From the NCBI GenBank assembly GCA_023461135.1, contig JAEWNX010000123.1, positions 1 to 7,688 on the forward strand: a stretch of 7,688 nucleotides of DNA, read 5' to 3'. The notes below the pieces were generated by a model that was given only the letters and a program-made list of their open reading frames with translations, was not told the origin of the DNA and did not search any database. The stretch is from Pseudomonadota bacterium. Its GTDB lineage: Bacteria > Pseudomonadota > Alphaproteobacteria > Caulobacterales > Aquidulcibacteraceae. Both the position numbers and the translations under genes were made by a program. Positions 1 through 6,831 of the stretch are shown here, piece after piece (positions within the stretch are counted from its first letter, which is position 1; every line of letters begins with the position of its first letter).

Positions 1-10
1 AGCGCGTCGT

Positions 11-30
11 GCGCCCCCCGGGCGGGGCGC
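11..30. terminator. GC-rich hairpin downstream of the DUF4282 gene, possible terminator
   Basis: A perfect 7-bp inverted repeat is present: GCGCCCC at 11-17 pairs with GGGGCGC at 24-30 around a 6-base loop. It lies about 33 bases past the stop of the leftward DUF4282 gene, where a terminator would be expected. Read leftward, no T-run follows the stem, so it is not a canonical intrinsic terminator. Transcript ending here is an inference from position and stem strength only. Confidence 0.3.
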
Positions 31-31
31 T

Positions 32-48
32 CCCCCACCCCCCCCCCC
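32..48 (-). repeat. Poly-G tract (G11-T-G5 on minus strand), G-quadruplex-like
   Basis: On the plus strand, five C, one A and then eleven C occupy 32-48. On the minus strand this reads G11-T-G5, which can be divided into four G-triplets with one-base loops and so fits the usual G-quadruplex pattern. It lies 14 bases past the stop codon of the leftward membrane-protein gene, in its 3' untranslated region. Homopolymers of this length are prone to slippage and to sequencing error, so the exact count is uncertain. Confidence 0.6.
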
Positions 49-62
49 GTTTCTGTTGTTGC

Positions 63-371
63 CTAGACCTTGCCGCGGTCCACCAGGACGCCAAGCCGAT
101 CGTTGATGGAGAAGATGACGATCCAGACCTCGCAGGCGACACGCCAGAACAATATAGCCGCTGCGCCGACCAGAAGCGCGATCAATGCGCCGAAGATATT
201 GAATCCGCCGCCGTAGCCGCCGTACTGGCTGGCCATCATCGAAGACATCATGCCGCCGCCAAGCACGCCCATTAGCGTCGACAGCACGATGAGTACGATG
301 CCGATCCAATAGACGATTTTGATCAGAACGGGTGCGAGAAACTTGTCGAAGTTGAAAAAGCTGGCGAGCAT
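63..371 (-). CDS. DUF4282-type small inner-membrane protein
   Basis: This encodes 102 residues and looks like the DUF4282 family of small bacterial membrane proteins, whose function is not established. Two hydrophobic segments are visible, about residues 12-39 and 57-88. They are joined by a Gly/Met/Tyr-rich loop at about 39-57. The second segment ends in the family-like pattern R77-x3-E81-x-W83-IVIFSIN followed by DRLGVLV, resembling the 'E..IVIFRINENL' ending of DUF4282 proteins. The ATG at 369-371 is preceded by a clear AAAGGGG ribosome site. It is transcribed away from argC, with only 64 bases between the two starts. Family assignment is by remembered pattern; no partner or pathway can be inferred from the neighbours. 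Confidence 0.85.
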   Translation of the reverse strand: MLASFFNFDKFLAPVLIKIVYWIGIVLIVLSTLMGVLGGGMMSSMMASQYGGYGGGFNIFGALIALLVGAAAILFWRVACEVWIVIFSINDRLGVLVDRGKV

Positions 372-377
372 AACCGA

Positions 378-384
378 CCCCTTT
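378..384 (-). promoter_or_regulatory. Ribosome binding site of the DUF4282 gene
   Basis: On the minus strand AAAGGGG lies 6 bases before the ATG that ends at 371. It is a good Shine-Dalgarno match and fixes the start of the leftward gene. Confidence 0.7.
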
Positions 385-435
385 CAATGACCACCCTGCG
401 GAGAGTTAGGGAAACTCCGGCCAGAAAGTCCAGAC

Positions 436-1377
436 ATGAGCGCAAAGGTCTTCATTGATGGCGAAGCCGGAACGACCGGCCTGCAAATCCGCGAGCGCCT
501 TGAGGGCCGCCGTGACATCGCTCTCGTCTCGATCGACCCGGGCTAACGCAAGGACGCGAGCGAGCGCCGCCGCCTGCTGAACAGCGTCGATGCGGTGATC
601 CTGTGCTTGCCGGACGACGCGGCGCGCGAAGCGGTGGCGATGATCGAGAACGCGCGTGTGAAGGTGATCGATGCGTCGACGGCGCATAGGGTGGCGCCGG
701 ACTGGACGTACGGCTTTGCCGAGATGGCGAAGGATCAGCGCGCGAAGATCGCCGCGTCCAAGCGCATTTCCAATCCAGGCTGCTATGCGACGGGGTTCAT
801 TGGCCTGATGCGGCCGCTGGTGGAGGCGGGGATCGTGCCGCGCGATTGGCCGGTGAGCGTGAACGCCGTGAGCGGCTATTCCGGCGGCGGCAAGGCAATG
901 ATCGCCGAGTTCGAGGACGAGGCCTCGCCGACATTCACGCGCGCGCCGTATCGCATCTATGCAATGGCGCAGAAGCACAAGCATGTTCCCGAGATGCAGA
1001 AATATGCGGGGCTCGCGCGTGCGCCGATCTTCGCGCCGAGCGTGGGGCGCTATTACAAAGGGATGATCGTGGAGGCCCCGCTGCCGCTGTCGGCGCTGCC
1101 GGCGCGGCCAAAGTTGGCGGACGTGCATCGCGCGTTGACGGAGGCCTATACCGGCGAAAGCTTCGTCTCCGTGGCGTCGCCGGAAGAGGCCGGCGCGATC
1201 AAAACCCTCGATCCGGAGGGACAGAACGACACCAACCGGATGCAGCTCTACGTGTTCGGCCACGACGATGAAGCACGCCTCGTCGCGCTACTCGACAATC
1301 TCGGAAAGGGCGCGAGCGGCGCGGCGGTGCAGAATCTCAACATCGCGTTGGGTTTGAGTGAAGCCGCAGGGCTCTAA
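436..1377 (+). pseudogene. argC: N-acetyl-gamma-glutamyl-phosphate reductase (ArgC, short type), interrupted by an in-frame TAA
   Basis: ArgC reduces N-acetyl-glutamyl-5-phosphate to the semialdehyde with NADPH in cytosolic arginine biosynthesis. Reading from ATG 436 gives 313 codons plus the stop, the usual length of the short (type 2) ArgC. The start reads [20 protein letters not shown], the nucleotide-binding loop. Codon 37 is TAA (544-546), and the same frame then continues without another stop to 1377. Past the stop, the catalytic cysteine region SNPGCYATG (Cys116 in full-length numbering), the SGYSGGGK loop (146-153) and a KHKHVPE segment (180-186, equivalent to HRHxxE) are all intact. 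The only open part is 595-1377, from a GTG with no good ribosome site; a product starting there would lack the nucleotide-binding loop. The lesion may be a recent nonsense mutation, a sequencing error, or be tolerated by readthrough. The gene's identity is secure; its being inactive is not. Confidence 0.88.
544..546 (+). other. In-frame ochre codon inside argC
   Basis: TAA falls at codon 37 of the argC frame, between SIDPG and RKDASERRRLL. Short-type ArgC proteins commonly have a basic residue here (DP-x-K/R-RKD), so a single AAA-to-TAA change is the simplest origin. No frame shift is needed: the reading frame is identical on both sides. Confidence 0.9.
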
Positions 1378-1415
1378 CTCCTCGTCGCGGCAGTGAGACG
1401 CGGGCGGCGGCGCGC

Positions 1416-3395
1416 TTAGCTGCGCACCTTCACGTATTCGCCGGGCGCATCGCCGAGCGGCTTGAGCTTGCCGTCGCCGGGCGTGCGCGCGGGGACGTCG
1501 GGGCCCGAGCGTTCGCTGAGCCAAGCGTCCCAGTAGGGCCACCACGAGCCCTTGGTTTCCGCTGCGCTTTTGAACCAGTTCTCGACGCCGTCCGTGAGAT
1601 GCTTGGCTGACCAGAACTGGTACTTTTGCGCATCGGGGTGATTGATCACGCCGGCGATGTGCCCCGAGCCCGCGACGATGAATTCCACCGGTCCGCCGAA
1701 CGCTTGCGCGCTTCTATGGACGCTCGCACAGGGCGCTATGTGATCGTCACGCGAGCTCTGCATGAAGATCGGGATCGTCACGTCTTTGAGCGACAGATGC
1801 TGACCGAGCAGCGTGAGCATCCCCTTGGTCAGCGCGTTCTCTTTGTAGAAGTTGCGCAGATAGAAGAGGTGCAGCGCCTTGGGCATGCGTGTTTGGTCTG
1901 CGTTCCAATAGAGCAGGTCGAACGGCGGGGGTTCCTTCCCTAGGTAGTAATTGTCGACAACGTAGTTCCAAACGAGGTCGTTGGCGCGCAACGAATTGAA
2001 CGTCGCCGCCATCGTGTTGGCGTCGAGCACGCCGCCAGAGGCCTCCATCTTGTCTTCGAGATATTTTAGGCCCGCTTCGTCGGTGAAGACCTTGAGGTCG
2101 CCGGCAAATGTAAAGTCGGCTTGGGAGGCGAAGAACGTCGCGCTCTGGATGCGCGCATCGCCGGTGGCCGCCATGTGCGCGAGCGTGGCCGCGAGGAGCG
2201 TGCCGCCGATGCAATAGCCGACGGCGTTCAGGCGCGGCGCGCCCGTTGCGTCCTCCACTGCCTGCACGGCGGCGTAGACGCCCTCGCGGATGTAATCTTC
2301 GAACGTGGCGCTTGAGAGCTCTTCGTCGGGATTGACCCAGGAAACGAGGAAAACCGTGTAACCGCGGCTCGTCAGCCAGCGTATCATCGAGTTTTTCGGC
2401 TGCAAATCAAGGATATAGAACTTGTTGATCCACGGCGGGAAGATCAGTAGCGGGACCTCATGCACGGTTTCGGTCGCGGCGTCGTACTGGATCAGCTCGA
2501 ACAGGCGATTGCGAAAAATAACCTTGCCGGGCGAGGTGGCGACGTTCTCGCCGACCCGGAACGCGTCGAGGTCGGTTTGTGAGATTGCAAGGTGACCGTG
2601 GCCGCGCTTCAGATCATCGGCGAGCTGGTCGATGCCGCGCTTCAGGCTTTCGCCGTGCGTGGAAAGCAGCGCGCGCAGCGCCGTTGGATTGGTCATCAGG
2701 AAGTTGGACGGTGACGCGGCGTCGACAGCTTGCTTGATGAAGAAGGACGCCTTGCGCTTGTCCTCCTCATCGACACCCTCAGTCTTGTGCACAAGCTCGG
2801 TGATGAAATCGGCGGTGGCGAGATAGGTCTCGCGCAGCATCGAGAACGCTGGATTGCTGCGCCATTCTGGATCGCGGAAGCGTTTGTCGCGCGGCGCCTC
2901 CGCTTCGGTGGGAAATTGGCCGGTGATCATCTGCGTCGCGTGGCGCTGCCAGATCTCGCCGTAGCGTTGCCAGAGCTGCGCGTGTGCCTCCCGCAACGTT
3001 TCCGGCTGCATGGCCAAACGCGACCACACTTCATTCAGCGCCGTTTGCACGCCGAGCGGATCCGGCTTCCACGTCGATGGATCCTTCGATTGCTCAAGGA
3101 AGGCTGTGGAGAAGACCTGGTTGGCGCGCGTCATCGCCGAAGCGAGATTGGCGGAGAGCTGCGCCAGGCTATCGGCCGTCTGCGCCATGATGACTTCATT
3201 GAGGGCGCTCGCCGGCGCAGACGCTGTTTGCCGCGGCGGCTCTGGGGCCGGCGGCGGGGGCGCAGCCTTTTTGGCGGCGCGTTTGCGCGGGGAGGCAGGC
3301 GCCCCATTGCCGTCAGCCGCACGGCGGCGCGCGCGCTTTGGCTTGGCCGGTGCGGTCACTGGCTGGTCGGCGGGCGTCTTATCCCCGTCCGTCAT
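1416..3395 (-). CDS. phaC: Class I poly(3-hydroxyalkanoate) synthase
   Basis: PhaC polymerises (R)-3-hydroxyacyl-CoA into polyhydroxyalkanoate at the surface of storage granules. The protein is 659 residues, longer than the roughly 590 of the Ralstonia enzyme. Residues 1 to about 62 are a low-complexity Lys/Arg/Ala/Pro tail. The N-terminal PhaC domain follows at about 100-290, with the conserved DPLGVQ, FRDPEW and GENVATSPGKV stretches. The alpha/beta-hydrolase domain then carries the lipase-like box GYCIGG with nucleophile Cys395, Asp551 (in RDDHIAP) and His579 (in GSGHIAGV). The Asp-to-His spacing of 28 matches the known catalytic triad. A GAGGAG ribosome site 7 bases before the ATG supports the start. 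No phaA, phaB, phasin or phaR is in the window, so it appears to stand alone. It is convergent with argC and divergent from the lipoprotein gene. Confidence 0.97.
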   Translation of the reverse strand: MTDGDKTPADQPVTAPAKPKRARRRAADGNGAPASPRKRAAKKAAPPPPAPEPPRQTASAPASALNEVIMAQTADSLAQLSANLASAMTRANQVFSTAFLEQSKDPSTWKPDPLGVQTALNEVWSRLAMQPETLREAHAQLWQRYGEIWQRHATQMITGQFPTEAEAPRDKRFRDPEWRSNPAFSMLRETYLATADFITELVHKTEGVDEEDKRKASFFIKQAVDAASPSNFLMTNPTALRALLSTHGESLKRGIDQLADDLKRGHGHLAISQTDLDAFRVGENVATSPGKVIFRNRLFELIQYDAATETVHEVPLLIFPPWINKFYILDLQPKNSMIRWLTSRGYTVFLVSWVNPDEELSSATFEDYIREGVYAAVQAVEDATGAPRLNAVGYCIGGTLLAATLAHMAATGDARIQSATFFASQADFTFAGDLKVFTDEAGLKYLEDKMEASGGVLDANTMAATFNSLRANDLVWNYVVDNYYLGKEPPPFDLLYWNADQTRMPKALHLFYLRNFYKENALTKGMLTLLGQHLSLKDVTIPIFMQSSRDDHIAPCASVHRSAQAFGGPVEFIVAGSGHIAGVINHPDAQKYQFWSAKHLTDGVENWFKSAAETKGSWWPYWDAWLSERSGPDVPARTPGDGKLKPLGDAPGEYVKVRS

Positions 3396-3402
3396 TGGGC
3401 GT

Positions 3403-3408
3403 CTCCTC
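3403..3408 (-). promoter_or_regulatory. Ribosome binding site of phaC
   Basis: GAGGAG on the minus strand lies 7 bases from the ATG ending at 3395. It supports the long PhaC start, and therefore the basic N-terminal tail, as genuinely translated. Confidence 0.75.
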
Positions 3409-3482
3409 GTGCCTTAAGTGGACCGCCTCGCGCGGTGGCGCAAACCCAGGGCTTGATATAGACCGGCTAAGAGACGGTTTCC

Positions 3483-3487
3483 GGGAG
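3483..3487 (+). promoter_or_regulatory. Ribosome binding site of the small lipoprotein gene
   Basis: GGGAG lies 6 bases before ATG 3494. It decides for this start over in-frame starts further upstream, which would bury the signal peptide inside the protein and extend into the phaC leader. Confidence 0.6.
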
Positions 3488-3493
3488 CGATTC

Positions 3494-3811
3494 ATGCGTG
3501 CGGCGGCGGTACTTGCGGGTCTTTTTGCGCTCGGCGGCTGCATCTCGTCCTCGGGCCAGGCGCCGGATTGGTTCAACGAAGCCCAAGCCGAGGCCGAGGG
3601 CGGCTATCCCAGCCTCCGGGATGTCCCGCAGCGGACCACCGCCAACACCAATCCGGCCTATTGGGCCCGGGTGGAGGCCGATCTCGTTCGCGCGCGGGAA
3701 GAGTTGAAAAACAACCCCCGCGCCGAGCCCGCCCCGCCAGCGAACAGCGACGCATTCGTCGAAGAGGCGCGCGAAGTTCTTGAAGAGTCGCGCCAAGCCC
3801 ACCCCGAGTGA
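3494..3811 (+). CDS. Small predicted lipoprotein of unknown function
   Basis: This encodes 105 residues. The N-terminus MRAAAVLAGLFALGGC is a short lipoprotein signal peptide with the lipobox LGGC and the lipid-carrying cysteine at residue 16. The next residue is Ile, not Asp, so outer-membrane sorting is expected. The mature part is hydrophilic, with a YPSLRDVPQRT segment, then a helix-forming stretch (WARVEADLVRAREEL) and an acidic C-terminal helix (FVEEAREVLEESRQ) after a Pro/Ala-rich linker. I do not recognise a named family, although small lipoproteins with a similar YPSLRDVP segment seem to recur in alphaproteobacteria; this is memory, not a search. It ends 13 bases before the aminotransferase, so the two are probably cotranscribed. 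It is divergent from phaC. Confidence 0.82.
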   Translation: MRAAAVLAGLFALGGCISSSGQAPDWFNEAQAEAEGGYPSLRDVPQRTTANTNPAYWARVEADLVRAREELKNNPRAEPAPPANSDAFVEEAREVLEESRQAHPE

Positions 3812-3824
3812 TCGCGCGACGCCG

Positions 3825-5027
3825 ATGAGCGCTTCCGATTTCCACAAGATTCGCCGGTTGCCGCCTTATGTGTTCGAGGAGGTCAACCGCCTGAAAGCGC
3901 GCCTGCGCGGGCAGGGGGTCGACATCGTCGATTTCGGCATGGGCAATCCGGATCTGCCCGTGCCGGAGCACATCATCGACAAATTGTGCGAGACGGCGCG
4001 GAAGCCCCGCACCAATCGCTACTCGGCCTCGCGCGGCATCCCGGGCCTGCGCAAGGCGATGGCGGGTTATTACCAGCGTCGCTTTGGGGTGAGGCTCAAT
4101 CCGGATACGCAGATCGTTTCCACGCTCGGCTCGAAGGAAGGCTTTGCCAACCTGGCGCAGGCGATCACCGCGCCCGGCGATGTGATTATCTCGCCCAACC
4201 CGTCGTATCCGATCCACGCGTTCGGCTTCATCATGGCCGGCGGCGTCATCCGCTCGGTCGAAGCCCATTCGCCTGAGCAATATTTGAGCGGCATCGGCCG
4301 CGCAGTGCGCCACTCGGTGCCGCCGCCGATCGCGATGGTGACTTGCTATCCGGCAAATCCCACGGCCCAGACCGCAGATCTTGATTTCTACAAGGACGCC
4401 GTCGCCTTCGCGCGCAAACACGACATGTTCGTCCTCTCGGACATGGCCTATTCGGAAATCTATTTCGAAGGCGATCCGCCGCCCTCCGTGCTGCAAGTCG
4501 AGGGCGCCGCGGATGTCGCCGTAGAAGTGAACACGCTTTCGAAGACGTATTCGATGGCGGGTTTCCGCGTCGGCTTCGCGCTCGGCAACGAGCGGCTGAT
4601 CGCAGCCCTCGCACGGGTGAAGTCCTATCTCGACTACGGCGCCTACACGCCGGTGCAGGTGGCGGCGGCCGCTGCGCTCAACGGGCCGCAGGATTGCGTC
4701 GCCGAGATGCGCGAGACGTACAGGCATCGCCGCGACGTGCTCGTGGATACGTTCGCGAAAGCCGGCTGGCCCGTGCCGAAGCCGAACGCTTCGATGTTCT
4801 GCTGGGCGCCGCTGCCGGAGAAATTCGCCCACCTGGGTTCGGTGGAGTTCTCCAAGCGCCTGATGGAGGGCGCCGAGATCGCCGTTGCGCCCGGCGCCGG
4901 GTTTGGCGAATACGGCGATGGGTATGTGCGTATTGCGCTCGTGGAGAACGAGCAGCGCATCCGGCAAGCCGCGCGCAATCTGAAACGCTTCCTGCAATCC
5001 AACGCCGCGCCGGCAGCGGCCGAGTAG
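3825..5027 (+). CDS. alaC: Class I/II PLP aminotransferase, AlaC-like (alanine or related transaminase)
   Basis: This is a 400-residue fold-type I aminotransferase that transfers amino groups between an amino acid and a 2-oxo acid, probably alanine/pyruvate with glutamate. Visible landmarks are DFGMGNPDLP (37-46), YSASRGIPGLR (66-76), CYPANPT with PLP-contacting Asn178, SDMAYSEIYF with Asp206 and Tyr209, the PLP-binding Lys240 in NTLSKTYSMAGFRVGF, and the carboxylate-binding Arg369 in GYVRIALVEN. The start at ATG 3825 gives the usual MSASDFHKIRRLPPYVF beginning. An upstream TTG at 3780 would add 15 unlikely residues overlapping the lipoprotein gene. No strong ribosome site precedes 3825, so it may be translated by coupling to the lipoprotein gene. 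Such proteins are often labelled LL-diaminopimelate aminotransferase, but substrate cannot be read from sequence. The alaC symbol is a best guess. Confidence 0.9.
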   Translation: MSASDFHKIRRLPPYVFEEVNRLKARLRGQGVDIVDFGMGNPDLPVPEHIIDKLCETARKPRTNRYSASRGIPGLRKAMAGYYQRRFGVRLNPDTQIVSTLGSKEGFANLAQAITAPGDVIISPNPSYPIHAFGFIMAGGVIRSVEAHSPEQYLSGIGRAVRHSVPPPIAMVTCYPANPTAQTADLDFYKDAVAFARKHDMFVLSDMAYSEIYFEGDPPPSVLQVEGAADVAVEVNTLSKTYSMAGFRVGFALGNERLIAALARVKSYLDYGAYTPVQVAAAAALNGPQDCVAEMRETYRHRRDVLVDTFAKAGWPVPKPNASMFCWAPLPEKFAHLGSVEFSKRLMEGAEIAVAPGAGFGEYGDGYVRIALVENEQRIRQAARNLKRFLQSNAAPAAAE

Positions 5028-5087
5028 CTCTTTACGTTCACCCTTGACGGACGCTGTCTCCCATCGGAAGCAGCGCCCGACGGATTT

Positions 5088-5093
5088 CCGGAG
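5088..5093 (+). promoter_or_regulatory. Ribosome binding site of glpX
   Basis: CCGGAG lies 6 bases before ATG 5100 but 15 bases before the next in-frame ATG at 5109. It therefore favours 5100 as the start. Confidence 0.55.
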
Positions 5094-5099
5094 TTCCGC

Positions 5100-6047
5100 A
5101 TGCATAACATGACCGACGATCTGGCGTTTTCGGCGGTTCGCGTGCCGATTGCGGCGGCCATCGCTGCGGCGAAGCTTGCGGGCCGCGGCGATGAAAAAGC
5201 CGCCGACCAGGCCGCGGTCGATGCGATGCGCACGATGCTCAATCAGATGCCGATGAAGGGCCGGATCGTGATCGGCGAAGGCGAGCGCGACGAAGCGCCT
5301 ATGCTCTATATCGGGGAAGAAGTTGGCAACGGCGAAGGCCACGAACTCGACATCGCGCTCGATCCGCTGGAAGGCACGACGCTGACGGCAAAAGCGATGG
5401 CGAACGCGTGCGCGGTGATCGCGTTCGCACCGCGCGGCGGGCTTCTGCATGCGCCGGACACGTACATGGACAAGCTGGCGTGCGGTCCGGGCTTCGAACC
5501 TGGGGTGATCGATCTCGACAAGCCTGCGGATGAAAACGTTAAGGCGCTGGCGAAAGCCAAAGGCTGCCGCGTCGAGGAGATTGGCGTGTGCGTGCTGGAT
5601 CGCCCGAGGCACGCGGAGATCATCGCGGCGCTGCGCAAGGTCGGCTGCCGCGTGCACTTGATCACCGACGGCGATGTGGCGGGTGTCATCTACTGCACCA
5701 AGCCCGAAACGGGTATCGACATGTATGTCGGTCAAGGCGGGGCGCCGGAGGGCGTGCTGGCGGCGGCGGCGCTGAAATGCGTCGGCGGTCAGTTTCAGGG
5801 GCGACTTGTTTTCCGCAACGACGACGAACGCGCGCGCGCCGAGCGAACGGGCGTTTCAGACTTCAAGCGCCGCTATCTGCTCGACGAACTCGTCAGCGAC
5901 GACGCAATCTTCCTCATGACGGGCGTCACGCAAGGCTCGCTTGTAGACGGCGTGCGCGTTTCAAACGGCATCGTCACCACCCATACGCTCATCCTCAACT
6001 CATACACGCGTACGATGAGCGAACTGCGCGTGCGCCAGCCATTGTGA
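5100..6047 (+). CDS. glpX: Class II fructose-1,6-bisphosphatase
   Basis: GlpX hydrolyses fructose-1,6-bisphosphate to fructose-6-phosphate in gluconeogenesis, in the cytosol, using divalent metal ions. At 315 residues it is slightly shorter than the E. coli enzyme (336). The metal and substrate residues line up with those known for E. coli GlpX: Asp36, Glu60 in GEGERDEAP, Asp88 and Glu91 in DIALDPLEGTT, and Glu217 in GGAPEGV. LITDGDVAG (187-195) is also typical. Nothing essential seems missing. The gene follows the aminotransferase after 72 bases and overlaps the start of the SDR gene by one base, so glpX and the SDR are probably on one transcript. Some alphaproteobacterial GlpX enzymes also act on sedoheptulose-1,7-bisphosphate; that cannot be judged here. 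Confidence 0.96.
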   Translation: MHNMTDDLAFSAVRVPIAAAIAAAKLAGRGDEKAADQAAVDAMRTMLNQMPMKGRIVIGEGERDEAPMLYIGEEVGNGEGHELDIALDPLEGTTLTAKAMANACAVIAFAPRGGLLHAPDTYMDKLACGPGFEPGVIDLDKPADENVKALAKAKGCRVEEIGVCVLDRPRHAEIIAALRKVGCRVHLITDGDVAGVIYCTKPETGIDMYVGQGGAPEGVLAAAALKCVGGQFQGRLVFRNDDERARAERTGVSDFKRRYLLDELVSDDAIFLMTGVTQGSLVDGVRVSNGIVTTHTLILNSYTRTMSELRVRQPL

Positions 6048-6826
6048 TGTTCAAGCCCTTCGATCTCACCGGCAAAGTCGCGCTCGTCACTGGCGGCAAT
6101 GGCGGCATTGGCTTGGGGATGGCGGAGGGTCTGGCGCAAGCTGGCGCGGCGGTGGAGATCTGGGGCACGAACGCGGCTAAAAACGCCGCCGCCAAGGCGA
6201 AGCTCGAGACGCATGGCGGTCGCGCTAGTGCGCGGATCGTAGACGTTTCCAAGGAAGAGAATGTCGTCGCGGCGATGCAGTCGCTGCTGGCTGCACACGG
6301 GCGGCTCGATGCGTGTTTCGCGAACGCCGGCGTGTCCAATTACTGGAAGTCGTTCCTCGATATTGGCGGTGACGACTATCGCCGCGTCATGTCGATCAAT
6401 GTGGACGGCATGCTGTGGACGATGCGCGAGGCGTGCCGGCATATGAAGGCGCGCGCCGAGGCGGGCGATCCGGGCGGCTCGGTGGTTGCGATTTCGAGTA
6501 TGGTTGTGGGCCAGGGCGCGCCGCGCAACGAGGACTACGCGGCGTCCAAGAACGCGGTGCTTGGTTTTGTCGATGGCGTTGCGGTGGAGTTCGCGCGTTA
6601 CGGCGTACGCTGCAACGCGATCATGCCGGGCTGGATCGCCACGGACATGACGGGGCGAGCGCAACAGAGCGAGAAGTTCAACGAGACAGTCATCGGACGC
6701 GTGCCGGCCGGTCGCTGGGGCGAACCTGAGGATTTCGCCGGCATCGCGGTCTATCTCGCAAGTGATGCAAGCGCATTTCACACCGGTGACAAAATTCTCA
6801 TCGACGGCGGCTACGGCCGGTATTGA
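6047..6826 (+). CDS. Short-chain dehydrogenase/reductase (classical SDR), substrate unknown
   Basis: This is a 259-residue NAD(P)-dependent oxidoreductase of the classical SDR family. The cofactor loop is TGGNGGIG (15-22), a variant of TGxxxGxG. The NAG motif is at 93-95, and the catalytic set is Asn118, Ser151, Tyr164 and Lys168 (YAASK). The MPGWIATDMT segment (193-202) and the C-terminal ILIDGGYGRY are typical. The C-terminal DGGY ending and general style recall gluconate 5-dehydrogenase or KduD-like enzymes, but that is not enough to name a substrate. Its ATG shares a base with the glpX TGA (TGATG), implying translational coupling. A role tied to sugar metabolism is possible by association only. 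It ends five bases before a convergent small ORF. Confidence 0.93.
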   Translation: MFKPFDLTGKVALVTGGNGGIGLGMAEGLAQAGAAVEIWGTNAAKNAAAKAKLETHGGRASARIVDVSKEENVVAAMQSLLAAHGRLDACFANAGVSNYWKSFLDIGGDDYRRVMSINVDGMLWTMREACRHMKARAEAGDPGGSVVAISSMVVGQGAPRNEDYAASKNAVLGFVDGVAVEFARYGVRCNAIMPGWIATDMTGRAQQSEKFNETVIGRVPAGRWGEPEDFAGIAVYLASDASAFHTGDKILIDGGYGRY

Positions 6827-6831
6827 CGGCG

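Noticed and set aside
403..417. Short dyad GAGTT-N5-AACTC between the DUF4282 and argC starts, a possible operator
   Set aside because: A 5-bp arm is easily found by chance and matches no regulator site I know.
406..1263. A 285-codon minus-strand open frame over argC
   Set aside because: Arg/His-rich antisense translation with no motif; argC on the plus strand explains the sequence.
3422..3436. ACCGC-N5-GCGGT dyad between phaC and the lipoprotein gene
   Set aside because: Short and GC-only; it does not match a known PHA regulator site and could be chance in this base composition.
2730..3461. A 243-codon plus-strand frame antisense to phaC
   Set aside because: Arg/Leu-rich shadow of the PhaC coding sequence with no independent support.
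5044..5049. TTGACG resembling a -35 box upstream of glpX
   Set aside because: No acceptable -10 hexamer at 16-18 bases downstream; a separate glpX promoter cannot be claimed.
5052..5075. CGCTG/CAGCG stem after the aminotransferase, possible terminator
   Set aside because: Only 5 bp, a 14-base loop and no T-run; it does not support termination.
3573..5735. A 720-codon open frame on the minus strand across the lipoprotein, aminotransferase and glpX genes
   Set aside because: It lies antisense to three clearly real genes and its translation is Arg/His-rich without any recognisable motif, as expected for a shadow frame in GC-rich coding DNA.
5588..6046. N-terminal extension of the SDR frame back into glpX
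   Set aside because: The extension is Arg-rich, out of frame with glpX and unlike any SDR; the ATG at 6047 gives a normal SDR N-terminus.
5873..6781. A 302-codon minus-strand frame over the end of glpX and the SDR gene
   Set aside because: Antisense shadow of two well-supported genes.
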